Source of the DNA: Nonomuraea muscovyensis
GTDB lineage: Bacteria; Actinomycetota; Actinomycetes; Streptosporangiales; Streptosporangiaceae
Reading direction: 5' to 3'
Length of the DNA: 64,000 bases
Assembly: GCF_014207745.1 (NCBI RefSeq)
Contig: NZ_JACHJB010000002.1
Span: forward strand, 2,356,001 to 2,420,000
The notes beneath the pieces are model-generated. The model was given only the letters and a program-made list of their open reading frames with translations, did not search any database and was not told the origin of the DNA. Both the position numbers and the translations under genes were made by a program. Of the stretch, positions 43,712 through 51,619 are shown piece after piece (the first letter of the stretch is position 1; each line of letters starts with the position of its first letter).

Positions 43712-44806
43712 TCAGGGGGCGGAGATGGCCGCCACCGGGCCGCCGCCCGAGGGTCCCTGGTGAACGGCGGCGACCGACACGAACACGGCCGGGTCGCCCG
43801 TGACCGAGGCCGCCACGCCGCCCACCGCGGCCTTGATCTGCCGGTGCCAGTGGACGTCGGAGTCGTCCAGCATGATGTTGCGCCTGCCCCGTACCCGGCC
43901 CGAGGGGTCGGCCTCGCACTTCATGAAGACGTTCACCAGGCGATCGCCCAGGTCGGACGGGTGGGGGCGGTCGGGCAGGTCGAGGCCCGAGTCGCGGATG
44001 GCCTCCCAGATGCCGTCGGCGTCCAGGGCGTCCTTCATGACGCTGTGGCCGATCCGGTAGCGGCCGCCGATGCCCCGGACGTTGCCGACGAGCACGATCT
44101 GCGCCCGGTCGAGCTCCACCCCGGACGAGCACGAGGCCACCGACGAGTAGAGGGACAGGTCCTTGTGGATCCGGTCGGCGCCCGGCATCTCGATCTCGCC
44201 CAGGGCGACGGCGATGCCGAGGGCCGTGGTGGAGTTCGACAGGTCCATCGAGGGGCCCGTCTCCTCGATCGCGGTGTCCTTGCCCCGGCTCTTGGCGTCG
44301 GTGATGGTGGCCAGGGTGAGCAGCGGGGTCTTGGTCTGGACGTAGTGGACGTCGCGCGGGTCGTCGATGCCGGCGATCTTCATGGCCTCGCGGACGCCTG
44401 CCGCGACCTTCTCCACCATGGCGGGCCGGCCGATGTCCTCCGGCAGGATCACCTCGCTCATCGCGACGCCGACGGACACGCGCGGCTCGTCCGACGGCTC
44501 GGCCGTGGCGGGGTCCAGGCTCGCGAAGACGGTGGCGTGCGGGCTGAGGACGCCGTCGGTGCCGCCCGACCAGACCAGCGGCACGCTGTCGGGGGCGGGG
44601 TGGCCCTTCCTGGCCAGCACCTCGCGGAAGGCCCGGTCGGCCAGGATGCGCGTGTAGTCGTTCACGCCGCCGTTGCCCTCGGTCTTGCCGACGACCGCCA
44701 GGACGCGGTGCGCCTCGATCACCCCGTCGTCGATGAGCCGTTCCAGTCCGGAGGCGTCGGTCACGCTCTCGATCGGCACCTTGCGCACTTCAATCGGATC
44801 CGGCAT
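43712..44806 (-). CDS. Ring-opening amidohydrolase, barbiturase/cyanuric acid hydrolase family
   Basis: 364 aa, normal length. Three repeat units each supply a Lys-Ser pair: Lys41/Ser80 (GKTEGNGGVND, SGGTDGVLSPH), Lys159/Ser228 (CSSGVELDRAQIVLVGN) and Lys296/Ser344 (VSVAAVHQGPSGGGPVAAI). The conserved run RIGHSVMKDALDADG is also present. Members hydrolyse barbiturate (pyrimidine oxidation) or cyanuric acid (s-triazine breakdown); sequence alone does not decide. ATG 44806 has AAAGGG 6 nt upstream. No other pyrimidine or triazine gene is nearby. Confidence 0.93.
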   Translation of the reverse strand: MPDPIEVRKVPIESVTDASGLERLIDDGVIEAHRVLAVVGKTEGNGGVNDYTRILADRAFREVLARKGHPAPDSVPLVWSGGTDGVLSPHATVFASLDPATAEPSDEPRVSVGVAMSEVILPEDIGRPAMVEKVAAGVREAMKIAGIDDPRDVHYVQTKTPLLTLATITDAKSRGKDTAIEETGPSMDLSNSTTALGIAVALGEIEMPGADRIHKDLSLYSSVASCSSGVELDRAQIVLVGNVRGIGGRYRIGHSVMKDALDADGIWEAIRDSGLDLPDRPHPSDLGDRLVNVFMKCEADPSGRVRGRRNIMLDDSDVHWHRQIKAAVGGVAASVTGDPAVFVSVAAVHQGPSGGGPVAAISAP

Positions 44807-45040
44807 CGCTCGCCCTTTCTGCACCTGTACGTCCACCCCTGCGGCGTCATGTCGCGAGGTCCGGCGGGATACCCCACCACGTGCCCGGCACGCGGCCACT
44901 CCACGCGGGCCACCGCGCGAAGGACGCGCAAAGACCCGGGAAGAGCGCCGCAGAACCACGACGCTACTCACGTCCGGTGTCCGCTTTCATGGGCAATGTC
45001 TGCCCAACGACGCGCCCGCCGCCTGTGAGACGCGGGCGGG

Positions 45041-45046
45041 TAGGGT
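45041..45046 (+). promoter_or_regulatory. Leaderless-type -10 for the alpha/beta hydrolase
   Basis: TAGGGT, 6 nt before GTG 45053; no SD. Confidence 0.55.
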
Positions 45047-45052
45047 GCGGAC

Positions 45053-45820
45053 GTGATGCGCACGGCGATCGTCAACGGGATCAGGATCACCTTTCGCGAG
45101 GAGGGGGATCCGGCGGCTCCCCCGATGGTGCTGGTGCACGGCCGCACCGCCGACCACAACGACTGGAACGGCATCACCCAGCACTTCGCCGCCCGCCACC
45201 ACGTGATCGTCCCGGACCTGCGCGGCCACGGCGCCAGCGCGCATCCGGGCGACTACCCGCTGCCGGAGCTGGCCGAGGACATCGCCGCCCTGCTCGACCA
45301 TCTCGGCATCGCGCGGGCCACGGTGGTGGGCCACTCCCTGGGCGGCGTGGTCGCCTACGTGCTGGCCGTCCGCCGTCCGGACCGCGTCGAGCGGCTGGTG
45401 CTGGAGGACGCGCCGCCGCCGTACCCGCTGGAGGGACGCCCGCCCGTGGTGGAGGACGGCTCGACCGGCTTCGACTGGCGGATGGTGCACGAGACCGAAC
45501 GGCAGCTCGTCCGGCCGGACCCGGCCTGGGCCGAGGCGCTGCGGCGGCTGGCCGTGCCGGCGCTGGTGCTGTCGGGCGGGCCGGCGAGCCCGTTCCGGTC
45601 CGAACGGCTGGCCGAGCTGATCCCCGGCGCCCGGCTGGTCACGATCGGCGTCGGCCACCTCATCCACGTCGGCGACCGCAAGGCGTTCCTGCGCGCGGTC
45701 GACGACTTCCTGGCGGCCACCGGCACCGGCACCGTCACAGGCACCGGCACCCGCACCGGGCCGGACGCACCCGCCGCGGACGGGCCCGGCGCCGGCGCGC
45801 CCCGCGCGGACGTCAGCTGA
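45053..45820 (+). CDS. Alpha/beta-fold hydrolase
   Basis: 255 aa. Nucleophile Ser95 in VVGHSLGG, oxyanion region VLVHGRTADHNDW, and a His near the end of the fold in GVGHLIHVGD. Residues after about 225 form a Thr/Gly/Ala/Pro-rich tail coded by short repeats. The GTG at 45053 is favoured by TAGGGT spacing; ATG 45056 is the next codon. Its 3' end overlaps the convergent TetR gene by 8 bp. Substrate unknown. Confidence 0.9.
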   Translation: MMRTAIVNGIRITFREEGDPAAPPMVLVHGRTADHNDWNGITQHFAARHHVIVPDLRGHGASAHPGDYPLPELAEDIAALLDHLGIARATVVGHSLGGVVAYVLAVRRPDRVERLVLEDAPPPYPLEGRPPVVEDGSTGFDWRMVHETERQLVRPDPAWAEALRRLAVPALVLSGGPASPFRSERLAELIPGARLVTIGVGHLIHVGDRKAFLRAVDDFLAATGTGTVTGTGTRTGPDAPAADGPGAGAPRADVS

Positions 45821-46352
45821 GGCAGGCGCGGAACACCGCGGTCAGCCGGTCGACGACCTCTCGCCGCGCGACCGGCGTCCCCGGGCCGAACAGGTGCCGG
45901 AACCGGCCGCTGCCGAGGATCACCACCGTCGCGATCGACGCCCGCAGCTCGGCGTCCTCCCCCGGCAGCCGTCGCGCCAGCGGCTCCAGGATCGCGCTCC
46001 TGACCCGCTCCCTGGCCAGTTCGCGCACCTCGGTGCTGGGCGCGGACCGGTCGAGGGTGGCCAGGACGCGGCTGTCCTCCTCGGCGGCCAGCCGGTCGGC
46101 GACGTACTCGGCCAGCGTCACGGCGAGGTCGTCACCCTCGTCGAGGACGCCGGGGAAGCGCCCCTGCTGCGCCAGCACCTCGGCGAACAGCTCACGCTTG
46201 GAACCGAAATAGCGGTTGATGAGGGCGATGTTCGCGTTCGCCTCGGCGCCGAGCATCCGCATCGTCACCTCGTCGTAGCCGTGCTCCGCGAACAACCGGC
46301 ACGCCGTGTCGAGGATGCGCCGCCTGGTGCCCTCCCGGCTCCTTGTCTCCAC
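45813..46352 (-). CDS. TetR-family transcriptional regulator
   Basis: 179 aa. N-terminal HTH (about 7-55: RRRILDTACRLFAEHGYDEV ... INRYFGSKRELFAEV) and a C-terminal ligand-binding domain. GTG 46352 chosen because TATTGT lies 7 nt upstream. It is divergent from the FUSC-like gene, a likely target, and its stop overlaps the alpha/beta hydrolase gene tail-to-tail. Confidence 0.92.
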   Translation of the reverse strand: METRSREGTRRRILDTACRLFAEHGYDEVTMRMLGAEANANIALINRYFGSKRELFAEVLAQQGRFPGVLDEGDDLAVTLAEYVADRLAAEEDSRVLATLDRSAPSTEVRELARERVRSAILEPLARRLPGEDAELRASIATVVILGSGRFRHLFGPGTPVARREVVDRLTAVFRACLS

Positions 46353-46359
46353 GCACACG

Positions 46360-46365
46360 ACAATA
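46360..46365 (-). promoter_or_regulatory. Leaderless-type -10 for the TetR gene
   Basis: TATTGT on the minus strand, 7 nt before GTG 46352. Confidence 0.5.
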
Positions 46366-46479
46366 AGGTCAGGAGGGGGTACGGCCGGCCGGCGAGCGGA
46401 CCGCCCCACCGCTTTCGGCGGGCAGATCCCGGATGCGCGGTGTGACCGTAATGTCACCTAGATCGGTAAGAGTGGAGGG

Positions 46480-47589
46480 GTGAGGACGAGGCTCGGCGAG
46501 CACGTACGGGAGCGGCTGGCGGCGTTCGCGGTGGTCGCGCCGTCGATCGCCCAGGCCGCCGTGGGCGCGGGCCTCGCCTGGACCGTCGCGGTGAACCTGC
46601 TCGGTCACCCGCACCCGTTCTTCGCCCCCATCGCGGTGCTGATCGGCCTCGGCGTGGGTCTCGGGCAGCGGCTGCGCCGGGTGGCCGAGCTGGTGGTCGG
46701 CGTCAGCCTCGGCGTCGGCGTCGGCGACCTGCTGGTGGCCTGGATCGGGTCCGGCCCGTGGCAGATCGCGCTCGTCGTGGCCCTGGCCATGACCACGGCC
46801 GTGCTCCTGGACGGCGGCGCGCTGTTCGTGGGGCAGGCCGGGTCGTCGGCGGTGCTCGTCGCCGCGCTGCTGCCCGGCGACGGCTCCGGCGGGCTCGACC
46901 GGATGCTCGACGCGCTCACCGGCGGAGTCATCGCCATCGCGGCCGTGGCGCTGCTGCCCGCCAGCCCGTTCTTCCTCGCCGCCCGGCACGCCTCCACGGT
47001 GCTCGACGCGCTCTCCACGGTGCTCGAACGGGCCGCGCAGGCCATCGAGACGCGCGATGCCGACCTGGCCGCCGAGGCGCTGGAGGAGGCGCGCGGCACA
47101 CAGGGCGCCATCGAGGAGTTCCAGCAGGCGCTGGCCACCGGCAAGGAGATCGCCACCATCTCGCCCCTGCACTGGCACCGCCGCGGCCGGCTGGCCCTCT
47201 ACCAACGGGCCGCCGAGCCGATGGACCACGCGCTGCGCAACGCGCGGGTGCTGGCCCGCCGCACGCTGGCGGCGCTGGGCGAGGCCGACCCGCCGTCCGC
47301 CTCGCTCGCCGACTCGCTGCGCGAGGTGTCGGAGGCCGCGCTGCTGCTGCAGCTCGAACTGGCCGCGGGCCGCGAGCCCGAACTGGCCCGGCAGGCGCTC
47401 ACCGCCGTCGCGGCACGGCAGCGGCCCGAACGGCTCGGTTTCTCGGCCGACGTGATCGTGGCGCAGCTTCGCTCCATCGTGGTGGACCTGCTGCTGGCCA
47501 CGGGCGCCGCCCCCGAGGAGGCGGGAGCCGCCCTCGCCCCGCTCGACTCCCCCACCCGCGACCGCAGGCGGCCGGAGCAGGCCGGATGA
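46480..47589 (+). CDS. FUSC/aromatic acid exporter-like membrane protein
   Basis: 369 aa. Six hydrophobic segments in the first 165 residues (FFAPIAVLIGLGVGLGQRLRRV is typical of FUSC/ArAE proteins), then a long helical cytoplasmic domain. Family members export aromatic acids or related compounds. GTG 46480 has GGAGG only 1 nt away and TAAGAG 7 nt away, so the initiation mode is unclear. Divergent from TetR, suggesting TetR-controlled efflux. Ends 1 bp from the convergent aminotransferase. Confidence 0.82.
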   Translation: MRTRLGEHVRERLAAFAVVAPSIAQAAVGAGLAWTVAVNLLGHPHPFFAPIAVLIGLGVGLGQRLRRVAELVVGVSLGVGVGDLLVAWIGSGPWQIALVVALAMTTAVLLDGGALFVGQAGSSAVLVAALLPGDGSGGLDRMLDALTGGVIAIAAVALLPASPFFLAARHASTVLDALSTVLERAAQAIETRDADLAAEALEEARGTQGAIEEFQQALATGKEIATISPLHWHRRGRLALYQRAAEPMDHALRNARVLARRTLAALGEADPPSASLADSLREVSEAALLLQLELAAGREPELARQALTAVAARQRPERLGFSADVIVAQLRSIVVDLLLATGAAPEEAGAALAPLDSPTRDRRRPEQAG

Positions 47590-47590
47590 G

Positions 47591-48757
47591 CTAGGCGGAC
47601 AGCCGCTTCAGCCGGGCCACGGCCTCGTCGATGACCTCGTCCTTCTTGCAGAACGCGAACCTGACGAAGTGGCTGCCCCGCTCGGCGTGGCTGTAGAACA
47701 CCTGCGTCGGGATGGCCACCACCCCCGCCAGCTCCGGCAGCCGGCGGGTCAGCTCCAGCCCGTCGGTGAAGCCGAGCGGCCGGATGTCGGTCTGCACGAA
47801 GTAGGTGCCGGCCGGCCGCAGGACGTCGAACCCGGCCGCCGCCAGCCCCTCCATCAGCCGGTCACGCTTGTCCTGCAGCTCCGCCCGCAGCCGGGCGACC
47901 CAGCCCAGCTCGTGGCGCAGGCCGTGGGCGACGGCGAGCTGCCAGGGCGCGCCCGAGGTGAACGTCGTGAACTGCTTGACCGTGGCCACCGCGCCGACCA
48001 GCTCCGCAGGCGCGCACACCCAGCCGGTCTTCCAGCCGGTGACGGAGAACGTCTTGCCCGCCGAGGAGATCCCGACCGTGCGCTCGCGCATGCCGGGCAG
48101 CGTGGCCAGCGGGACGTGCTCCGTCCCGTCGAACGTCAGGTGCTCGTACACCTCGTCGGTGATCGCGATCAGCTCGCGCTCGCGGCACAGCTCCGCGATG
48201 ACCCCCAGCTCCTCGCGGGTGAAGACCGTGCCCGTCGGGTTGTGCGGCGAGTTGACCAGGATCGCCCGGGTCCGCGGCGTCACAGCCGCCCGCAGCTCGT
48301 CCGGGTCGAACGTGAACCGCCCCGCCACCGGCCGCAACGTCACCGCCACCAGCTTGGCCTGGGCCAGCGCGATCGAGGCGGCGTAGGAGTCGTAGTACGG
48401 CTCGAACGCGATCACCTCGTCACCCGGCTCGCACAGCGCCAGCACACTGGTCGCGATCGCCTCGGTGGCGCCCACCGTCACCAGGACCTCGCCGTCGGGC
48501 GCGTAGTCGAGCCCGTAGTGGGCCCGGCGGTGCTCGGAGACGGCCTGGCGCAGCTCCGGGACGCCGGGGCCCGGCGGATACTGGTTGGCGCCCGCCCGGA
48601 TGGCCCGCACCGCCTCGTCGAGCATCGCCCGCGGCCCGTCGGTGTCGGGGAAGCCCTGGCCGAGATTGATGGCACCGGTGCGGACGGCCAGCGCGCTCAT
48701 CTCCGCGAAGATCGTGGTGCCGAACACGCGCATGCGCGCCACAAGTGCATCGTTCAC
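47591..48757 (-). CDS. Class I/II PLP aminotransferase
   Basis: 388 aa fold-type I aminotransferase. PLP lysine Lys235 in ISSAGKTFSVTGWKTGW; also NSPHNPTGTVF and AITDEVYEHLTFDG. Closest in pattern to the DapC/kynurenine aminotransferase group (N-succinyl-diaminopimelate or aromatic/kynurenine substrates); I cannot choose between them. GTG 48757 is 7 nt after TAGTCT. Single gene. Confidence 0.92.
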   Translation of the reverse strand: MNDALVARMRVFGTTIFAEMSALAVRTGAINLGQGFPDTDGPRAMLDEAVRAIRAGANQYPPGPGVPELRQAVSEHRRAHYGLDYAPDGEVLVTVGATEAIATSVLALCEPGDEVIAFEPYYDSYAASIALAQAKLVAVTLRPVAGRFTFDPDELRAAVTPRTRAILVNSPHNPTGTVFTREELGVIAELCRERELIAITDEVYEHLTFDGTEHVPLATLPGMRERTVGISSAGKTFSVTGWKTGWVCAPAELVGAVATVKQFTTFTSGAPWQLAVAHGLRHELGWVARLRAELQDKRDRLMEGLAAAGFDVLRPAGTYFVQTDIRPLGFTDGLELTRRLPELAGVVAIPTQVFYSHAERGSHFVRFAFCKKDEVIDEAVARLKRLSA

Positions 48758-48764
48758 GAGCCCC

Positions 48765-48770
48765 AGACTA
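48765..48770 (-). promoter_or_regulatory. Leaderless-type -10 for the aminotransferase
   Basis: TAGTCT on the minus strand, 7 nt before GTG 48757; no SD. Confidence 0.5.
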
Positions 48771-48835
48771 TTAGGCTCGTCCCCTGTTGACCCGGCCGCC
48801 CGCCGGGGACGTTTCGCCGTAGGGTGGTTCGCCTG

Positions 48836-49789
48836 GTGGCCCAGACACGCATTCACGAACTGGACGCCCTCCGCGGTTTCGCGGTGGGCGGCATCATGCT
48901 GGTCAACACCTGGCAGCACGCGGTGAACGGAGTGCCGGCCGACGCGCGCAACAGCCTCGACTGGACGATGCAGGCGGTGTTCCAGGGCCGGTTCTACCCG
49001 ATCTTCTCGCTGCTCTTCGGGATCAGCTTCGTGCTGTTCCTGGACCGGGCGGGCCGGTGGCGCCTGCTCCCACGGCTGTTCTGGCTGTTCTGGATCGGCA
49101 TCGTGCAGCACTCCTTCTACGAGGGCGAGGTGCTGACCGACTACGCCTTCTACGGTCTGCTGGTGCTGCTGCCCGCCTCGTTCCTGTCGAGCGGGCCACC
49201 CGTCCTGCTCCTGGGGCTGGCGGTGCTCGGCTGGGCACTGGGACAGGCGAACTCCGCGCTGCTCATCATTCCCGGCCTGTTCCTGATCGGCATGGCCCTG
49301 ATGCAGATGCGGCCGTCCCCGCGGCTGCTGTGGCCGGGCTTCGCCGTGAGCGCGGTGGCCACCGCGGTGCTCACCGCCGCCTGGGAGATGACGGACGCCG
49401 GCCTCCTCTACCGCCTCGCCGCGCTCACCGGAGCCGCCGCGCTCACCACCGGGATGCTGCTCCTGCTGCGCTCCCGCTGGTCACGGCCGATCTCGGCGGT
49501 GCTGGAGCCGCTCGGCAAGATGGCGCTGACCAACTACGTCACCGGCACGGTCGTCATCACCCTCACCGGGGCGCTCCTGCACGCCGACCCCACCCGCCTT
49601 TCCGCCCTCGCCATCGCGGCCGTCACCCTGGCGGCGCAGGCCGAGGCCGGCCGGTGGTGGCTGGCCCGATACCGGTACGGCCCGCTGGAGTGGGTCTGGC
49701 GGTGCCTGACCTGGTTCAGGCCGGTGCCCAACCGGCTAGAGTCGGGCCGTGACCACCATCGCCCTCTGCCAGATCGCGGTCTCTCCTGA
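48836..49789 (+). CDS. DUF418-family membrane protein
   Basis: 317 aa with about eight hydrophobic segments. DUF418-type features: N-terminal RIHELDALRGFAVGGIMLVN and C-terminal LEPLGKMALTNYVTGT. Function of the family is unknown. I chose GTG 48836; TAGGGT lies 10 nt upstream and another in-frame GTG at 48824 overlaps it. The last 41 bp overlap the start of the nitrilase gene in another frame, giving a charged tail (RDHHRPLPDRG) that may not be conserved. Confidence 0.85.
   Translation: MAQTRIHELDALRGFAVGGIMLVNTWQHAVNGVPADARNSLDWTMQAVFQGRFYPIFSLLFGISFVLFLDRAGRWRLLPRLFWLFWIGIVQHSFYEGEVLTDYAFYGLLVLLPASFLSSGPPVLLLGLAVLGWALGQANSALLIIPGLFLIGMALMQMRPSPRLLWPGFAVSAVATAVLTAAWEMTDAGLLYRLAALTGAAALTTGMLLLLRSRWSRPISAVLEPLGKMALTNYVTGTVVITLTGALLHADPTRLSALAIAAVTLAAQAEAGRWWLARYRYGPLEWVWRCLTWFRPVPNRLESGRDHHRPLPDRGLS
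49737..49742 (+). promoter_or_regulatory. Leaderless-type -10 for the nitrilase-family gene
   Basis: TAGAGT, 6 nt before GTG 49749, lying inside the 3' end of the DUF418 gene. Confidence 0.5.
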
Positions 49790-50546
49790 CCCGGCGGCCA
49801 ACCTCCAGCGGGTCCGCGAGGCGCTCGCCAAGGCCGCGGACGCCGACCTGGCGATCTTCCCCGAGGCGACGCTCACCCGCTACGGCCGCCGCATCGCCGA
49901 CCTGGCCGAGCCGCTGGACGGGCCGTTCCTGTCCGGCGTGGCCGAGGCCGCCCGCGAGCACGGCACGGCGGTGATCGCCGGAGTGTTCGAGCCCGGTGAC
50001 CGGCCCGGCCGCGTGCACAACACCGCCGTGGCCCTCGACGCCTCCGGCGAGCTGCGGGCGGCGTACCACAAGATCCACCTGTTCGACTCGTTCGGCGCGA
50101 AGGAGTCGGAGCTCGTCGCGCCCGGCTCCGAGCCCGTCGTGGTGGAGCTGGCCGGGCTGCGCGTCGGCCTGGTGACCTGCTACGACGTCCGCTTCCCCGA
50201 GCTGACCCGGGCCCTGGTCGACCAGGGGGCCGAGCTGTTCGCGGTGATCGCCGCATGGGGCTCCGGGCCGCTCAAGGAGGACCACTGGGTCACCCTGGTG
50301 CGGGCCCGCGCGCTGGAGAACACCATGTGGACCGCCGCCGTCGGCCAGGCGCCCAACCCGGCCGAGTCCTCCGACGGGTTCGGCGTCGGCCGCAGCATGC
50401 TGGTCGACCCCCTCGGCGTGGTCCGCGCCGACCTCGGCACCGCCCCGGGCGTGCAGGTCGTCGAGCTCGACCCCGAGGCGACAGCCGCGGCCCGGGCCAC
50501 CCTGCCCTGCCTCGAACATCGCGTACTCGGGGTCAACAGATCTTGA
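49749..50546 (+). CDS. Carbon-nitrogen hydrolase (nitrilase superfamily)
   Basis: 265 aa. Catalytic triad Glu39 (IFPEAT), Lys108 (YHKIHLFD) and Cys144 (LVTCYDVRFPEL). Resembles the omega-amidase/deaminated-glutathione amidase (Nit1/Nit2-like) branch; exact amide unknown. Starts at GTG 49749 within the DUF418 coding end. Confidence 0.93.
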   Translation: MTTIALCQIAVSPDPAANLQRVREALAKAADADLAIFPEATLTRYGRRIADLAEPLDGPFLSGVAEAAREHGTAVIAGVFEPGDRPGRVHNTAVALDASGELRAAYHKIHLFDSFGAKESELVAPGSEPVVVELAGLRVGLVTCYDVRFPELTRALVDQGAELFAVIAAWGSGPLKEDHWVTLVRARALENTMWTAAVGQAPNPAESSDGFGVGRSMLVDPLGVVRADLGTAPGVQVVELDPEATAAARATLPCLEHRVLGVNRS

Positions 50547-50666
50547 CGTCTCCCCGCCATGGGGGTGCTCTTCGTGGCCGGATGCCGGCGGACCGCGGAC
50601 CGGCGGACCACCCCCTGGCCGCAGCCACCCGCGTCCTGACGGCCCGGGCGTTCTCCGGACCTTCGG

Positions 50667-50672
50667 TAAAGT
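50667..50672 (+). promoter_or_regulatory. Leaderless-type -10 for the unknown gene pair
   Basis: TAAAGT, 7 nt before GTG 50680. Confidence 0.5.
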
Positions 50673-50679
50673 GGGAGCC

Positions 50680-51126
50680 GTGAGCAGAACGCAGATGCAG
50701 AAAGTGGTCCCGCCGCGTCTGCTCGTGCCCTATCTCTCGGGCAAACGCACGGTCATCTCCGGTTACGTCTACCGGGTGCAGGACTGCGAGCGTCTGACCA
50801 CACCCCGCGACCTCTACTTCGGGCTCGACCTGTCGTTCGACGGCTCGGAGCTGACGGCCGACGTGCCGGAGCTCTACGTCATGCGCTGGCACGCCCGCGA
50901 CGTCGACACCTACGTGGTGCCGTACGGGCCGCACATGGGCGGCGACTGGAGCGACGTGGCGCCGTTCGCCGGCAACGGGTTCACCAGCTCCGCCCAGCAC
51001 GCGGTGCCGCAGTTCCACACCGTCCCCACGCCCATCCCCGCGGGAGCCGAGATCGTGCACGTCACCGACGCGGGCGAACGACCGTTCGCCGCCTACGACG
51101 GGCTCACCTGGCGGCAGGCCGCATGA
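50680..51126 (+). CDS. Conserved-looking protein of unknown function, first of a pair
   Basis: 148 aa, soluble, no signal peptide or membrane segment. Tryptophan/tyrosine-rich core (YVMRWHARDVDTYVVPYGP). Not recognised. GTG 50680 selected from the TAAAGT spacing; two more upstream GTG/ATG-like codons in frame lack support. It overlaps the next gene by 4 bp (ATGA), so the two products are probably made in equal amounts and may interact. Confidence 0.75.
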   Translation: MSRTQMQKVVPPRLLVPYLSGKRTVISGYVYRVQDCERLTTPRDLYFGLDLSFDGSELTADVPELYVMRWHARDVDTYVVPYGPHMGGDWSDVAPFAGNGFTSSAQHAVPQFHTVPTPIPAGAEIVHVTDAGERPFAAYDGLTWRQAA

Positions 51127-51518
51127 GCACCGACCTCACCCCCGTGGCCTCCGGCTTCGTCGCCCGCTTCGGCGAACGCACCCTGCCCGCCGCCCTCGGC
51201 CCCGACGGCGACCAGGTGGTGCTGTTCAGCGAGGAGGAGCTCGACGGGTTCGAGCAGGCGTCCGGCTACTGGCGGCGCACGGTGCGCCGCGCCGAGCTGG
51301 AGTCGCTGGTGCTGGTCCGCACCGTCGGCGCGTTCGGCGGCGAGCCGTGCGTCGTGCTCGACGAGGACGAGGACGGCCTGCACATCGCCTATCTCGGCCA
51401 CAGCGGCATGAAGGCCGAGGCACTCGGCTACTGGATGGTCGACCACGGCGCCTACGAGGTCGTCGTGCCGCGCGAGGAGGTCGTCTCCATCCGCGTCGAA
51501 CGCGTCCCCGTCCCCTGA
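51123..51518 (+). CDS. Protein of unknown function, second of a pair
   Basis: 131 aa, acidic, soluble. Predicted mixed alpha/beta with a central EDGLHIAYLGHSGMKAEALG stretch and a C-terminal strand-rich end (VVSIRVERVPVP). Not recognised. Its ATG overlaps the stop of the preceding unknown gene. A toxin-immunity or two-subunit arrangement is possible from layout alone; nothing in the sequence proves it. Confidence 0.75.
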   Translation: MSTDLTPVASGFVARFGERTLPAALGPDGDQVVLFSEEELDGFEQASGYWRRTVRRAELESLVLVRTVGAFGGEPCVVLDEDEDGLHIAYLGHSGMKAEALGYWMVDHGAYEVVVPREEVVSIRVERVPVP

Positions 51519-51555
51519 CGGGCCCCGGCTCGGGCGAAGGCTCTCGGGCCGAAGA

Positions 51556-51619
51556 CTCCCAGGACGGGAGGCCCTCAGGACGGGACGCTCCCAGGACGGG
51601 ACGCTCTCAGGACGGGAGG
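51556..51619. repeat. Four tandem 16-bp repeats at the end of the carboxyltransferase gene
   Basis: CTCYCAGGACGGGAYG-like units with exact 16-bp period (CAGGACGGGA at 51560, 51576, 51592 and 51608). They fill the convergent spacer and the last 13 bp of the carboxyltransferase gene. Looks like a minisatellite. Confidence 0.85.
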
